Counted from the first letter of the stretch, positions 40,076 to 52,632 are shown. The stretch: DNA of 64,000 nt from Balaenoptera acutorostrata (GCF_949987535.1 NC_080066.1:127824335-127888334), one strand, 5' to 3'. The notes: a model not told the origin generated them from the sequence alone. Numbers and translations are program-made.

Positions 40076-40992
40076 AATGTGCACTAAATTTCATGAGTTA
40101 ATCTCAGAATTGTGGATGACAGCTCTACCTAATTTCTCTTTACCATATTGGAATACTTGGCATTACTCCTACTTGAATTGTCAGTTAACCTTGCCTCTCA
40201 AATTTAAATTTTCAACCACAATCTTCGTCCACTAAGAACAGATTATTTAAGGCTGATGGCTTGTGAAATAAAGGTCAGATATACCAAATGGAAAGAAAAA
40301 AATACCAGTGACGTAAGCTGTAAATACTGTGTTCATCTCTTGTGGTAGGTTTCCTATTTTTATTAAGAAAACCTCAGATGTTTTAGGAAGTCTGTGTAAA
40401 CTGCTCTCATTTGATTTAACATACCTTTATTTTGTGTAATTTTAGCAATTTCTCTCCTAGGTCATTTAGCATATTCTAATGGGGCATTTGGTAAGCCTTC
40501 AGGAGGTATCTTTACTCTGAAAATATTCAAGCATGGATTTTTAACTGTTTGAATGATTGATATCAATGGGGCACTAGACTTTAGCTCCAGTCTTCATCAA
40601 TGCTACCTGAGGCTAAATGATAAAAACAATAATAATACAAACAATAATATCTGATGTGGACAACTGACATTTCCTCAAACTTAATTTAGAGTGAGTATAA
40701 CCATTTTTAGAAAACTTTGCTACTTTTCTTTCATAATATATTTTTTTTGGCTTTTCATCTGTTCTTTTTTTTTTTAATTTTTGAATTTTATTTTATTTTA
40801 TTTTTATACAGCAGGTTCTTATTAGTCATCAATTTTATACACATCAGTGTATACATCTCAATCCCAATCGCCCAATTCATCACACCACCATCCCCACCCC
40901 CCCGCGGCTTCCCTCCTTGGTGTCCATACGTTTGTTCTCTACATCTGTGTCTCAATTTCTGCCCTGCAAACCAGTTCATCTGTACCATTTTT

Positions 40993-43900
40993 CTAGGTTC
41001 TACATATAAGCGTTAATACACGATATTTGTTTTTCTGTTTCTGACTTACTTCACTCTGTATGACAGTCTCTAGATCCATCCACGTCTCAACAAATGACCC
41101 AATTTCGTTCCTTTTTATGGCTGAGTAATATTCCATTGTATATATGTACCACACTTCTTTATCCATTTGTCTGTCAATGGGCATTTAGGTTGCTTCCATG
41201 ACCTGGCTATTGTAAAGAGTGCTGCAATGAACAGTGGGGTGCATGTGTCTTTTTGAATTGTGGTTTTCTCTGGGTATATGCCCAGTAGTGGGATTGCTGG
41301 ATCATATGGTAATTCTATTTTTATTTTTTAAGGAACCTCCATACTGTTCTCCATAGTGGCTGTATCAGTTTACATTCCCACCAACAGTGCAAGAGGGTTC
41401 CCTTTTCTCCACACCCTCTCCAGCATTTGTTGTTTGTAGTTTTTCTGATGAAGCCCATTCTAACTGGTGTGAGGTGATACCTCATTGTAGTTTTGATTTA
41501 CATTTCTCTAATAATTAGTGATGTTGAGCAGCTTTTCATGTGCTTCTTGGCCATCTGTATGTCTTCTTTGGAGAAATGTCTATTTAGGTCTTCTGCCCAT
41601 TTTTGGATTGGGTTGTTTGTTTTTTTGATATTGAGCTGCATGAGCTGCTTGTAAATTTTGGAGATTAAATCTTTGTCAATTGCTTCATTTGCAAATATTT
41701 TCTCCCATTCTGAGGGTTGTCTTTTGGTCTTATTTATGGTTTGCTTTGCTGTGCAAAAGCTTTAAAGTTTCATTAGGTCCCATTTGTTTAATTTTGTTTT
41801 TATTTCCATTACTCTAGGAGGTGGATCAAAAAAGATCTTGCTGTGATTTATGTCAAAGAGTGTTCTTCCTATGTTTTCCTCTAAGAGTTTTATAGTGTCC
41901 GGTCTTACATTTAGGTCTGTAATCCATTTTGAGTTTATTTTTGTGTATGGTGTTAGGGAGTGTTCTAATTTCATTCTTTTACATGTAGCTGTCCAGTTTT
42001 CCCAGCACCACTTGTTGAAGAAACTGTCTTTTCCCCATTGTATATCCTTGCCTCCTTTGTCATAGATTAGTTGACCATAGGTGTGTGGGTTTACCTCTGG
42101 GGTTTCTATCTTGTTCCATTGAGCTAGTTTTCTGTTTTTGTGCCAGTACCATATTGTCTTGATTACTGTAGCTTTGTAGTATAGTCTGAAGTCAGGGAGT
42201 CTGATTCCTCCAGCTCCGTTTTTTTCCCGCAAGACTGCTTTGGCTATTCGGGGTCTTTTGTGTCTCCATACAAATTTTAAGATTTTTTGTTCTAGTTCTG
42301 TAAAAAATGCCATTGGTAATTTGATAGGGATTGCATTGAATCTGTAGATTGCTTTGGGTAGTATAGTCACTTTCACAATATTGATTTCCAATCCAAGAAC
42401 ATGGTATATCTCTCCATCTATTTGTATCTTCTTTAATTTCTTTCATCAGTGTCTTATGGTTTTCTGCATACAGGTCTTTTGTCTCCCTAAGAAGGTTTAT
42501 TCCTATGTATTTTATTCTTTTTGTTGCAATGGTAAATGGGAGTGTTTCTTTAATTTCTCTTTCAGATTTTTCATCATTAGTGTATAGGAATACAAGAGAT
42601 TTCTGTGCATTGATTTTGTATCCTGCTACTTTACCAAATTCATTGATAAGCTCTAGTAGTTTTCTGGTGGTATCTTTAGGATTCTCTATGTATAGTATCA
42701 TGTCATCTGCAAACAGTGACAGTTTTACTTCTTCTTTTCCAATTTGTATTCCTTTTATTTCTTTTTCTTCTCTGATTGCCATGGCTAGGAATTCCAAAAC
42801 TTTATTGAATAACAGCGGTGAGAGTGGACATCCTTGTCTTGTTCCTGATCTTAGAGGAAATGCTTTCTGTTTTTCACCATTGAGAATGATGTTTGCTGTG
42901 GGTTTGTTGTATATGGCCTTTATTATGTTGAGATAGGTTCCCTCTGTGCCCACTTTCTGGAGAGTTTTTATCATAAATGGGTGTTGAATTTTGTCAAAAG
43001 CTTTTTCAGCATCTACTGAGATGATCATATGCTTTTTATTCTTCAATTTGTTAATATGGTGCATCACTTTGACTGATTTGCATATATTGAAGAATCCCTG
43101 CATCCCTGGGATAAATCCCACTTGATCATGGTGTATGATCCTTTTAATATGTTGTTGGATTCTGTTTGCTAGTTTTTTGTTGAGGATTTTTGCATCTATA
43201 TTCATCAGTGATATTGGTCTGTAATTTTCTTTTTTTGTAGTATCTTTGTCTGGTTTTGGTATCAGGGTCATGGTGGCCTCATAGAATGAGTTTGGGAGTG
43301 TTCCTTCCTCCACAATTTTTTGGAAGAGTTTGAGAAGGATGGGTGTTAGCTCTTCTCTAAATGTTTGGTAGAATTCACCTGTGAAGACATCTGGTCCTGG
43401 ATTTTTGTTTGTTGGAAGATTTTTAATCACAGTTTCAATTTCATTACTTGTGCTTGGTCTGTTCATATTTTCTATTTCTTCCTGGTTCAGTCTGGGAAGG
43501 TTATACCTTTCTAAGAATGTGTCCATTTCTTCCAGGTTGTCCATTTTGTTGGCATAGAGTTGCTGGTAGTAGTCTCTTAGGATGCTTTGTATTTCTGCAG
43601 TGTCTGTTGTAACTTCTCCTCTTTCATTTCTAATTTTATTGATTTGAGTCCTCTCCCTCTTTTTCTTGATGACTCTTGCTAATGGTTTATCAATTTTGTT
43701 TATCTTCTCAAAGAACCAGTTTTTAGTTTTATTGATCTTTCTTACTGTTTTTTTTTATAGTAGTCATCTGTTTATAAAAAATTAATTAATTAATTAATTA
43801 ATTTATGGCTGCGTTGGGTCTTCGTTTCAGTGTGAGGGCTTTCCCTAGTTGCAGCGAGTGGGGGCCACTCTTCAATGCGGTGCGCGGGCCTCTATCGCAG

Positions 43901-45129
43901 CCTCTCTTGTTGCGGAGCACACGCTCCAGACGCGCAGGCTCAGTAGTTGTGGCTCACGGGCCCAGTTGCTCCGCAGCATGTGGGATCTTCCCAGACCAGA
44001 ACTCGAACCTGTGTCCCCTGCATTGGCAGGAGGTTTCTCAACCACTGCACCAGCAGGGAAGCCTGCTTCTGTTTTCTTTGTTTCTATTTCATTTATTTCT
44101 GCTCTGATCTTTATGATTTCTTTCCTTCTGCTAAGTTTGGGTTTTGTTTGTTCTTGTTTCTCTAGTTTCTTTAAGTGTAAGGTTAGATTGTTTATTTGAG
44201 ATTTTTCTTGTTTCTTGAGGTAGGCTTGTATAGCTATAAACTTCCCTCTTAGAACTGCTTTTGCTGCATCCCATAGGTTTTGGATTGTCATGTTTGCATT
44301 GTCATTTGTCTAGGTATTTTTTGATTTCCTCTTTGATTTCTTCAGTGATCTCTTGGTTATTTAATAACGTAGTGTTTAGCCTCCATGTGTTTGTGTTTTT
44401 TACATTTTTTCCCCTGTAATTCATTTCTAATCTCATAGCGTTCTGTTCAGAAAAGATGCTTGATATGATTTCAATTTTCTTAAATTTACTGAGGCTTGAT
44501 CTGTGAACCAAGATGTGATCTATCCTGGAAAATGTTCCATGTGCACTTGAGAAGAAAGTTTAATCTGCTGTTTTTGGATGGAATGCCCTATAAATATCAA
44601 TGAAATCTATCTGGTCTATTATGTCATTTAAAGCTTGTGTTTCCTTATTTATTTTCATTTTGGATGATCTGTCCATTCGTGTAAGTGAGGTGTTAAAGTT
44701 CCCCACTATTATTGTGTTACTGTCGATTTCCTCTTTTACAGCTGTTCGCAGTTGCCTTATGTATTGAGGTGCTCCTATGTTGGGAGCATATATATTTATA
44801 ATTGTTATATCTTCTTTTTGGATTGATCCCTTGATCATAATGTAGTGTCCTTGCTTGTCTCTTGTAGCATTCTTTATTTTAAAGTCTATTTTATCTGATA
44901 TGAGTATAGCTCCTCCAGCTTTCTTTTGATTTCCATTTGCATGGAATATCTTTTTCCATCCCCTCACTTTCAGTCTGTATGTGTCCCTAGGTCTGAAGTG
45001 GGTCTCTTGTAGACAGCATATATATGGGTCTTGTTTTTGTATCCGTTCAGCAAGCCTGTGTCTTTTGGTTGGAACATTTAATCCATTCACGTTTAAGGTA
45101 ATTATCAATATGTATGTTCCTATGACCAC
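40993..45129 (-). pseudogene. L1 ORF2 (endonuclease / reverse transcriptase), disrupted
   Basis: ORF2 of the minus-strand L1. The endonuclease part (45129-44560, 189 codons) starts with GTG where ATG is expected. It keeps NVNGLN, LQETHFRPRD and INIYAPNIGAPQ before a stop. A SINE (43774-44063) breaks the region upstream of the RT. The longest frame (43544-42192, 450 codons) covers the RT with [34 protein letters not shown] and the FADD catalytic motif at 42713-42702. A frameshift near 42390 moves the C-terminal region to another frame (42391-41762, 209 codons), followed by remnants at 41184-40993. It is better preserved over the RT than the plus-strand copy but cannot make a full protein. Confidence 0.93.
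43767..44074 (-). mobile_element. CHR-type SINE nested in L1 ORF2
   Basis: Body 43774-44063, minus strand, head GGCTTCCCTGCTGGTGCAGT in reverse, (TTAA)n-rich tail at 43778-43803. The flanks share a short duplication, TCTGTTT at 43767-43773 and 44068-44074, extending to about 9 bp with a mismatch. It sits in the ORF2 segment between endonuclease and RT and so post-dates the L1. Confidence 0.88.
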
Positions 45130-45187
45130 TTTCTTATTTGTTTTGGGTTTGTTTTTGTAGGTCCTTTTCTTCTCTTGTGTTTCCTGC

Positions 45188-46416
45188 TTAGAGAATTTCC
45201 TTTAGCATTTGTTGTAGAGCTGGTTTGGTGGTGCTGAATTCTCTTAGCTTTTGCCTGTCTGTAAAGCTTTTGATTTCTCCATCGAATCTGAATGAGATCC
45301 TTGCCGGGTAGAGTAATCTTGGTTGTAGGTTCTTCCCTATCATCACTTTAAGTATATCATGCCACTCCCTTCTGGCTTGTAGAGTTTCTGCTGAGAAATC
45401 AGCTGTTAACCTTATGGGAGTTCCCTTGTATGTTTTTTGTCGTTTTTCCCTTGCTGCTTTCAATAATTTTTCTTTGTCTTTAATTTTTGCCAGTTTGATT
45501 ACTAAGTGTCTTGGTGTGTTTCTCCTTGGGTTTATCCTGTATGGGACTTGCTGCGCTTCCTGGACTTGGGTGGCTATTTCCTTTCCCATGTTAGGGAAGT
45601 TTTTGACTATAATCTCTGCAAATATTTGCTCTGGTCCTTTCTCTCTCTCTTCTCCTTCTGGCACTCCTATAATGCGAATGTTGTTGCATTTAATGTTGTC
45701 CCAGAGGTCTCTAAGGCTGTCTTCATTTCTTTTCATTCTTTTTTCTCTTTTTTCTTTTTTTAAAGTTTAATATTTATTTATTTATTTATTTATTTGTGGC
45801 TGTGTTGGGTCTTTGTTTCTGTGCGAGGGCTTTCTCTAGTTGTGGCAAGTGGGGGCCACTCTTCATCACGGTGCACGGGCCTCTCATTATCGCGGCCTCT
45901 CTTTTTGCGGAGCATAGGCTCCAGATGCGCAAGCTCAGTAATTGTGGCTCACGGGCCTAGTTGTTCCACGGCATGTGGGATCTTCCCAGACCAGGGCTCG
46001 AACCCGTGTCCCCTGCATTGGTAGGCAGATTCTCAACCACTGCGCCACCAGGAAAGCCCCTCTTTTTTCTTTATTCTGTTCTGCAGCATGAATTCCACCA
46101 TTTTGTCTTCCAGGTCACTTATCTGTTCTTCTGCCTCAGTTATTCTGCTATTGATTCCTTCTAGTGTAGTTTTCATTTCAGTTATTGTATTGTTCATCTC
46201 TGTTTGTTTGTTCTTTAATTCTTCTAGGTCTTTGTTAAACATTTCTTGTATCTTCTCGATCTTTGCCTCCATTCTTTTTCCGAGGTCCTGGATCATCTTC
46301 ACTATCATTCTTCTGAATTCTTTTTCTGGAAGGTTGCCTATCTGCACTTTATTTAGTTGTTTTTCTGGGGTTTTATCTTGTTCCTTCATCTGGTACACAG
46401 TCCTCTGCCTTTTCAT
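45188..46416 (-). pseudogene. L1 ORF1 split by a SINE insertion
   Basis: ORF1 RNA-binding protein. The ATG at 46416-46414 opens the N-terminus and coiled coil (NKDLEELKNKQTEMNNT), which runs into the SINE at 46059 and terminates shortly after, at 46033. Past the SINE the frame resumes at the ATG at 45736 with the RRM and C-terminal domain (IIGVPEGEE, YRINPRRNTPRH, ARISFRFDGEIK) and ends at the natural stop at 45188. Without the 13-bp duplicated target and SINE the two halves would be contiguous L1 ORF1 sequence. No other clear break is seen in the second half. Confidence 0.92.
45745..46072 (-). mobile_element. CHR-type SINE nested in L1 ORF1, exact 13-bp duplication
   Basis: Body 45758-46059, minus strand, (TTTA)n tail at 45771-45797. 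CTCTTTTTTCTTT is duplicated exactly at 45745-45757 and 46060-46072. The B box reads GGGTTCGAGCC in reverse. Confidence 0.94.
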
Positions 46417-46530
46417 CTTGTCTATCTTTCTGTGAATGTGGTTTTTGTTCCACAGGCTGCAGGATTGTAGTTCTTCTTGTTTCTGCTGTCTGCCCTCCTT
46501 CTTTCATTATTTTAAATATATAATCTGAAT

Positions 46531-46910
46531 AAAAACTGTAAAAAAAAAATAGTTCTGAAGAACCTAGGGGCAGGCCACGAATAAAGACGCTGATGTAGAG
46601 AATGTTGAGGACATGGGCGGTGGGAAGGGTAAGCTGGGATGAAGTGAGAGAGTGTTACGGACATATATGCACTACCAAATGTAAAATAGATAGCTAGTGG
46701 GAAGCAGCCACATAGCACAGAGAGATCAGCTCGGTGCTTTGTGACCACCTAGAGGGGTGGGATATGGAAGGTGGGAGGGAGACGTAAGAGGGAGGAGATA
46801 TGGGGATATATGTATATATATAGCTGATTCACTCTGTTATAAAGCAGAACCTAACACACCATTGTAAAGCAATTATACTCCAATAAAGATGTTTAAAAAA
46901 AAAAACTGTA
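46531..46910 (+). mobile_element. 5'-truncated L1 3'UTR with exact 10-bp duplication
   Basis: The L1 3'UTR runs from AGTTCTGAAGAACCTAGGGG to CTCCAATAAAGATGTTT and a poly-A. Identical AAAAACTGTA decamers lie at 46531-46540 and 46901-46910. It begins 33 bp after the minus-strand L1 ends. Because it has its own duplication, it is a separate insertion and not an inverted part of that L1. Confidence 0.93.
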
Positions 46911-48013
46911 TTACTCATTCCAACAGTTTCCAGACAAGCCCCCTAACCACTCCCAAGACTTCCAGATTGTTGTGTTTAAATGTCTCCTATGTAGATAACC
47001 TGCATCAGCCAGAGAACAATGTAAGACTAACATAAATGAGCAGAAGAAACAATTCCAAATTACTGAATATATTTTTATAAAACACATTTAATATAAGGAG
47101 TAAAACCTATTTTCTAATAGGCAATGTTAAGCATAAAATATTCTTCTTGGTAAATTCTATATACCTAAATATGAATTTTATAACTATGCCTGCCATGTAC
47201 GCTGACATTAATACCATCCTGTACTGAAAAAGCACAAATGAATGGAATTAGGTATCTCTACAAGTATGCTATAAGCCCAATATTTCCTGAGGAATGTTCT
47301 GTGTACATGGTCAATAAAAACAATATTATGCAGTTCATTTTTTCTCTGGTAAGTTCATTAAACATAATAGCAATTTAAGGGTCTAAGGGCCACAGTAAAG
47401 ATATCAGCTAGCCATGTTTAGTTCCAGTTCCAATGCTATAGGTGAAGAGGCATTTTCAATGCCTATGAAAAGAAAGTGGGAAAGGCTGTAGAAGAGATAA
47501 TTCAATGTTTTTTAGGGGGATAGTTTTCCTACTGACTCACTGATTAAAACACTATTCTTTCTGGTCCTTATCAGGGACAGTTATAATACCCCTTCCAATA
47601 AACACAAGAGTCAACTGAGAGAGAGAAATTTTCAACACCTAAAGAGTAAATTCAATCTGTATGAAATTAGTCCTGCCTAAGGCCAGTGTGAAAAGCAGCC
47701 ATCCATTCAGAAATGAGGAAACTGTCTCCATATCCAGGAAGACTCTAAAGTTCGGAGTAAATCTCATTGTTTTAAAATTGTGTTTTTTTTTCATTGTTTC
47801 CTCAGCCATTCAAAATTTAAATATATGTATATAGAAACAGATAAAAAAATAGGTGAAAGAGTTCACAAACAGAATAGAGACAGTAGCAGAAAATCTTATG
47901 TGCTAGGAATGAGACGAGCAATTGCAAAGTAATCTCAGGAATCCTTGCAGCATAATTCTAGAACTTGGACACCCTAGCAGAGAACAATATGTTTAACAAG
48001 GAGCCCAGTTAAA

Positions 48014-48214
48014 TATAGTTGACGCTTAAACCACGTGGGTTTGAACTGTGTGGATTTTCAATAAACACGTACTATAGCACTACATGATCCCGGGTTGGTT
48101 GAATATGAGGATGTGGAACCTCGACTATGGAGGGCCCGACTATAAAATACTCGGATTTTTCACAGCTCAGGTGTCAGTGCCCTTAACCCCCACGTTGTTC
48201 AAGGGTCAACTGTA
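48014..48214 (+). mobile_element. Tigger-type MITE flanked by TA
   Basis: The body (48016-48212, 197 bp) starts TAGTTGACGCTTAAACCACG and ends GTTGTTCAAGGGTCAACTG. These are inverted termini of the CAGTTGACCCTTGAAC class (MER8-like by memory), with TA at both ends (48014-48015, 48213-48214). The interior has a TTTCAATAAACACGTA block. No transposase. Confidence 0.85.
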
Positions 48215-48394
48215 TATACATAAATGAGGAATAAGGAATAACTGAGATTTTTGCCTCAATCATTAGAAAATATACTGATGTTTGTACAGAAAAATAAGTT
48301 ATATGTGGATTTAACTTAATTTCCTAGTAAGTTCACAGAGTTCAGCTTTGTTATGATTTTATTTCTTAATTAACAGGGTTTCAGAAGTCTAGGT

Positions 48395-48614
48395 TAGAGG
48401 TTAGCACACTATGGCCTATGGACAAAATATGGTCCACCACTTGTTTTTGTAAATAAAGTTTCATTGGAACAAAGCGGTACCCATTCATTTTATTGTCTGT
48501 GGCAGCTTTCCTACTATATTAGCAGAGCAGAACAGTTGCAACAGAAACCATATAGCCTGAAAAACTAAAATATTTACTATCAGACTCTTTACAGAAAAAA
48601 ATTGCTGACCTCTG
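48395..48614 (+). mobile_element. hAT-Charlie-type MITE
   Basis: Termini TAGAGGTTAGCACACTATGG and GCTGACCTCTG are degenerate CAGGGGTTGGCAAAC inverted repeats. The interior has TTTTTGTAAATAAAGTTTCA and AAAATATTTACTATCAG. A matching 8-bp duplication is no longer visible. Confidence 0.82.
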
Positions 48615-50401
48615 TTCTCCATCATTAACTTGGATGTCATGGTTGAACCTCACAATTTTGAAGTCAAGAAAGAAAATGAATTTTTCTTTGTCCAGTAACT
48701 CAGGAACCAATTACATAACTTTTGACTACATAAAAGCTTCCTCTGATCAAATCATTGTCAGGCGTTACATGTGTTAGTCTTACTTATGACTTCCTCTTAC
48801 GTAAAACAACCTGTCACCCACTATAGTCATTCTATAAAACTTCAGTTCTGATCAGCAAAATTTTATGAGTTTCTACTCCTCCTTAACTTGAAAAGGGCAA
48901 AGAAGCAAATCTAATTAAGAAGACAATCATTTGTCTTTTTTTCTCTCATGCTCATCAACTATTCTTATTAGTTGTGTACCATAGTCCTCTATTATCAAGA
49001 ACTTTTACTTCACAGGTGTGAATACTTGTACAGACAATTAACTATCATAATTATAGTAACTAGCCAGGTAGTCAGCAGCAAAGATAAAATTTCCAACTAA
49101 TTTTCTCAATTTGTTACCTTCTCTGTGTACCTATGCTTATGTTGCTGCCTCCGGTTTAATCCTCTAAATCTTGCTCCATTTTCTGCTATATAAAATGTCC
49201 CTGTACTCAAACAGGGGAGAAAAAAAAAATCATCAAATTTGTATTGAGTCTTCTGCTATATGTGCCTACCAGATGTCTCACCACGGAATTCCACAGATCA
49301 CCAGGCTCACTGTTTATATTTTCTAGGCATGATGCAGATGTTTCAGAGTTTACTATAAACCTACGAGTTTCCAGGTCATGCAAAGGAATACATGCAAGCT
49401 GAAGAGCACCAAAGGACTTTATGCATAACAATACTGGAGGAAGAAGCAATGGGATATTTTTCAGCAACCCTCTGAAAATTAAAAATCTACTGTAACAATT
49501 ATACTTATGTAAACGAATAAGAAACAAGAAACAATATTTTAAGAGTTGATTTTAACTGTTGTCAAAATTTTAGGCTAAAATTTACATGCATTTTCCAGCA
49601 AGTATGTGAAGGATTTTCATTTTACAAGATTAACTGCAACAATTAATATTTCAGTATATTTAATTTTTTAATTGAGAACCTTACAATTACTACAATGCAA
49701 GTTACCTGCAGTCTAGCCACATAAAATATAGCTTCATTAAGGATAATAATAAAATTGAAATAAACCAATAAAACTTGCTTGTATTAATATCAGTTAATAT
49801 TAATTCTACAGTAAAAAGCAAGAATCACATAATATTTCTGGGACTTTCTTCATCCTGTATATTTTGCCAAATGTTTTCTCCCTTCACTGTCACTGTCATA
49901 ATGCTCCTTCCAGCAAGATTTAACTTAAATATTGTTTTTCTGTGGAATTTTCCTGTGCCCACATTGACAAAAACATTCACGATTCCTACAGAAGTCTGAT
50001 AAAACTTTAAGTACAGCATCCATTCCACTATATATCATGCCTAATTTTTAAATCATCTGACAACTAAGTAATTTGACAACTTAGATTGTAAGCTCCCTAA
50101 GGGCAAGGCCCACTGTCTGTCACCATGAGACATACAGCCAGATACAGAGCAGTAACACAGTAAAAGAACCTGCAAGGGACATGATTTTAACTTGACAGAA
50201 CAACAAATACTCACAATAAAACAGTTTGCATGTTTACAGAACCAGGAGGAAAAAAAATATTTCTAATGTTGAATTAATGTGAAAAGAAGACATAATCTAT
50301 TATCACATATATCATAGTTTTTATTATTCAGTCAGATGCATGAGGAAAACTCCAAAATGCATGTAGTGTACCCTCTCTCTTCAAAGTTTTTTTTAAAAAT
50401 C

Positions 50402-50698
50402 AAATCACCGGGGCTTCCCTGGTGGCACAGTGGTTAAGAGTCTGCCTGCCAATGCAGGAGACGCGGGTTCGATCCCTGGTCCGGGAGGATCCCACATGCC
50501 GTGGAGCGGCTGAGCCCGGGCGCCGCAACTACTGAGCCTGTGCCCTAGAGCCTTCGAGCCACAGCTGCTGAGGCCCGCGCGCCTAGAGCCCGTGCTCCGC
50601 AACAACAGAGGCCACCGCAATGAGAACCCGCGCACAGCAACGAAGACCCAACGCAGCCATAAATAAATAAATTTACAAAAAAAATAAAATAAAATCAC
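50402..50698 (+). mobile_element. CHR-type SINE, plus strand
   Basis: Body 50411-50691. The head is GGGCTTCCCTGGTGGCACAG, the B box GGGTTCGATCC, and the body GTGCTCCGCAACAACAGAGG. The tail is AAATAAATAAAT/poly-A. The flanking duplication AAATCAC lies at 50402-50408 and 50692-50698. This is the only SINE here antisense to MDGA2. Confidence 0.95.
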
Positions 50699-51884
50699 TG
50701 CCTTTTAAAAATATGAATAATTCTGTAAACTAGAATTTACCTTCCTGAGATATTTTATATTTCAATTTTAAAGTCCTCAAAAACATATCTAGAGATGCAG
50801 TTCTGTCATTTAAAGAAACAGTTTTCAAACTATTAGGCAGAAGTGCCTTATGGTATCTCATTCTCATCTTAATAAGTTTCATATATGTCTCTTAAAACAC
50901 AGTAACAACTAAGATTCAATGTAAGATTTTGTATGAAAAACAAAAGGTTCAGATTTTTTTTTAAGTTTAAAATGTCATCCTAAAATTGCTTACATTTAAC
51001 ATAGTCACAATGCTTAACACATAAGAAAACCACTGACCACTTGGTCAATTCTAAATTCCCTAAAATAGTAATAACTAGCAAAACCCAAAATCTAAAAGGG
51101 CCCCACATATTTATTACTTATGTCTTAACAGTAGTTTCCTTCTTTTTGACTTTGCTGAATTTGTGGAAATTTCCTCTGAATCCTATATGGTTCATAGAAT
51201 TAATATAGTTTAAGATTTTCCTCCATGTTATAGCTTGTTCAAACTCTATCCCCAGTAATATCTCTATATTTCAGATTAAAGCACTGCTTTAAGTGTAGTC
51301 TTCTACTCTGTGGGGATAAAAATAATTTTTATTGATACCAACTGAATCACACAATCTCTGATGTACAGATCTTTATACTGCACTCTGGTATTCAACTCTA
51401 CTGTAAGCAAAATGAAACATCAAATCCAGTTTCAGCATGAAAATAGAATATGTAATCACATTCGTGACTCATCCTTTGGGTTAAACACCATCTTCTGCAG
51501 ACCTCTCTATCAAAATACAAACCCGTGCACAGGCCAGTCCCGCAAGCATGTCACCTGTGCAGCCATGCTTAGAAGGGTCCCACACTTGGTTTAATGCTCT
51601 GATATTGCCATCATGAAATCCTTATCAAGTTCTGAACAAGGGACACATTTTTTAAAATTTTCACTGGATGCCACAAATTATGGAGCCAGTCCTGCCCCTG
51701 AGAGTGAAAACATATTAAATAATAGTATAAATTGGTCTATGAATGATTTTCTTAAAGTCTGCAGGGAATTACAAGATCAAGAAGCGAGACACCAAATGTC
51801 TACCTTGTAGAGGTAATAATAGGAGGAAAGAAACCTACAAGGAAAGCTACATGCACAAATCAGCTCATTTTTTTGATTTAATTA

Positions 51885-52010
51885 TAATTTATTGAGTATC
51901 TTCTAAGTGCCACGTATTGTTCCAGATGCTGATATTACAACAATGAACAATACAGAGAAAGTCCAGGCCTTCATGGAGCTTCCACTCTAGGGAGGAGACA
52001 GACCACAACC
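51885..52010 (-). repeat. L2 LINE 3' fragment
   Basis: ATTTATTGAGTATCTTCTAA, TGTTCCAGATGCTGATATTA and CAGGCCTTCATGGAGCTTCC are the reverse strand of the L2 3' end. Confidence 0.65.
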
Positions 52011-52360
52011 AGCTCTGTCTGTGATGGGTAGGGAACAGAAAGGGGGAGTGTTTTGGATTTAATATATCTCCTTCATCTCGAGTACTGTCACCTTTGGTAA
52101 CCAGACAAATAATAATGGTTAAAAAACCATTATTAAAATAAAATAAACCATTACTAAAATAAAAAAAAATTATAATAAAAATATTATTTAGTTAATTATT
52201 ACAACTAAACTTTTATTAATAAGAGACATTTCTTGAGGATTTTCTGCTTTTCTGATCATCTTTTGGAATTTTCCTTTTAAGATTTTTGGAAATTTCATGA
52301 ATCAATGCTGGTCATTTACAATACAGTTTCAAATAGGTAACTAACTAGTGTATATAAAAA

Positions 52361-52632
52361 TGTGACAGGGTGAGAGAGTGTCATGGACATATATACACTA
52401 CCAAATGTAAAATAGCTAGCTAGTGGGAAGCAGCCGCATAGCACAGGGAGATCAGCTCGGTGCTTTGTGACCACCTAGAGGGGTGGGATAGGGAGGGTGG
52501 GAGGGAGGGAGATGCAAGAGGGAAGAGATATGGGAACATATGTATATGTATAACTGATTCACTTTGTTATAAAGCAGAAACTAACACACCATTGTAAAGC
52601 AATTATACTCCAATAAAGATGTTTAAAAAAAA
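52361..52632 (+). mobile_element. 5'-truncated L1 3'UTR
   Basis: From TGTGACAGGGTGAGAGAGTG to CTCCAATAAAGATGTTT plus poly-A. Very similar to the 3'UTR at 46541 but shorter. AAAAATG occurs at both edges (52356-52362 and 52631-52637), a possible short duplication blurred by the A-tail. Confidence 0.9.

Larger units (their letters stand above)
40741..46498 (-). mobile_element. L1 LINE, 5'-truncated before ORF1, with two nested SINEs
   Basis: Minus-strand L1 in the same orientation as MDGA2. The 5' end lies near 46498, matching L1 sequence just upstream of ORF1 (GGGCAGACA reads in both L1s). ORF1, ORF2 and a 3'UTR of a different subfamily from the plus-strand L1 follow, ending in a T-run (A-tail) at 40765-40775. 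A second T-run at 40741-40748 is separated from it by GGCTTTTCATCTGTTC. Candidate target-site duplication is TTCTTTCAT at 40726-40734 and 46499-46507. Two CHR SINEs are inserted within ORF2 and ORF1, so the L1 is older than both. It is disrupted and immobile. Confidence 0.93.

Noticed and set aside
40741..46910. Single L1 with a twin-priming inversion
   Set aside because: The two pieces have different 3'UTRs, each its own A-tail, and the plus-strand piece has its own exact 10-bp duplication.
49207..49527. 106-codon minus-strand open frame
   Set aside because: No recognisable domain, no splice context and no repeat homology. It is within the range expected by chance in 32 kb of AT-rich intron.
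51361..51810. Two adjacent plus-strand frames (77 and 65 codons)
   Set aside because: No domain or family resemblance. Different frames with no shared splice sites.
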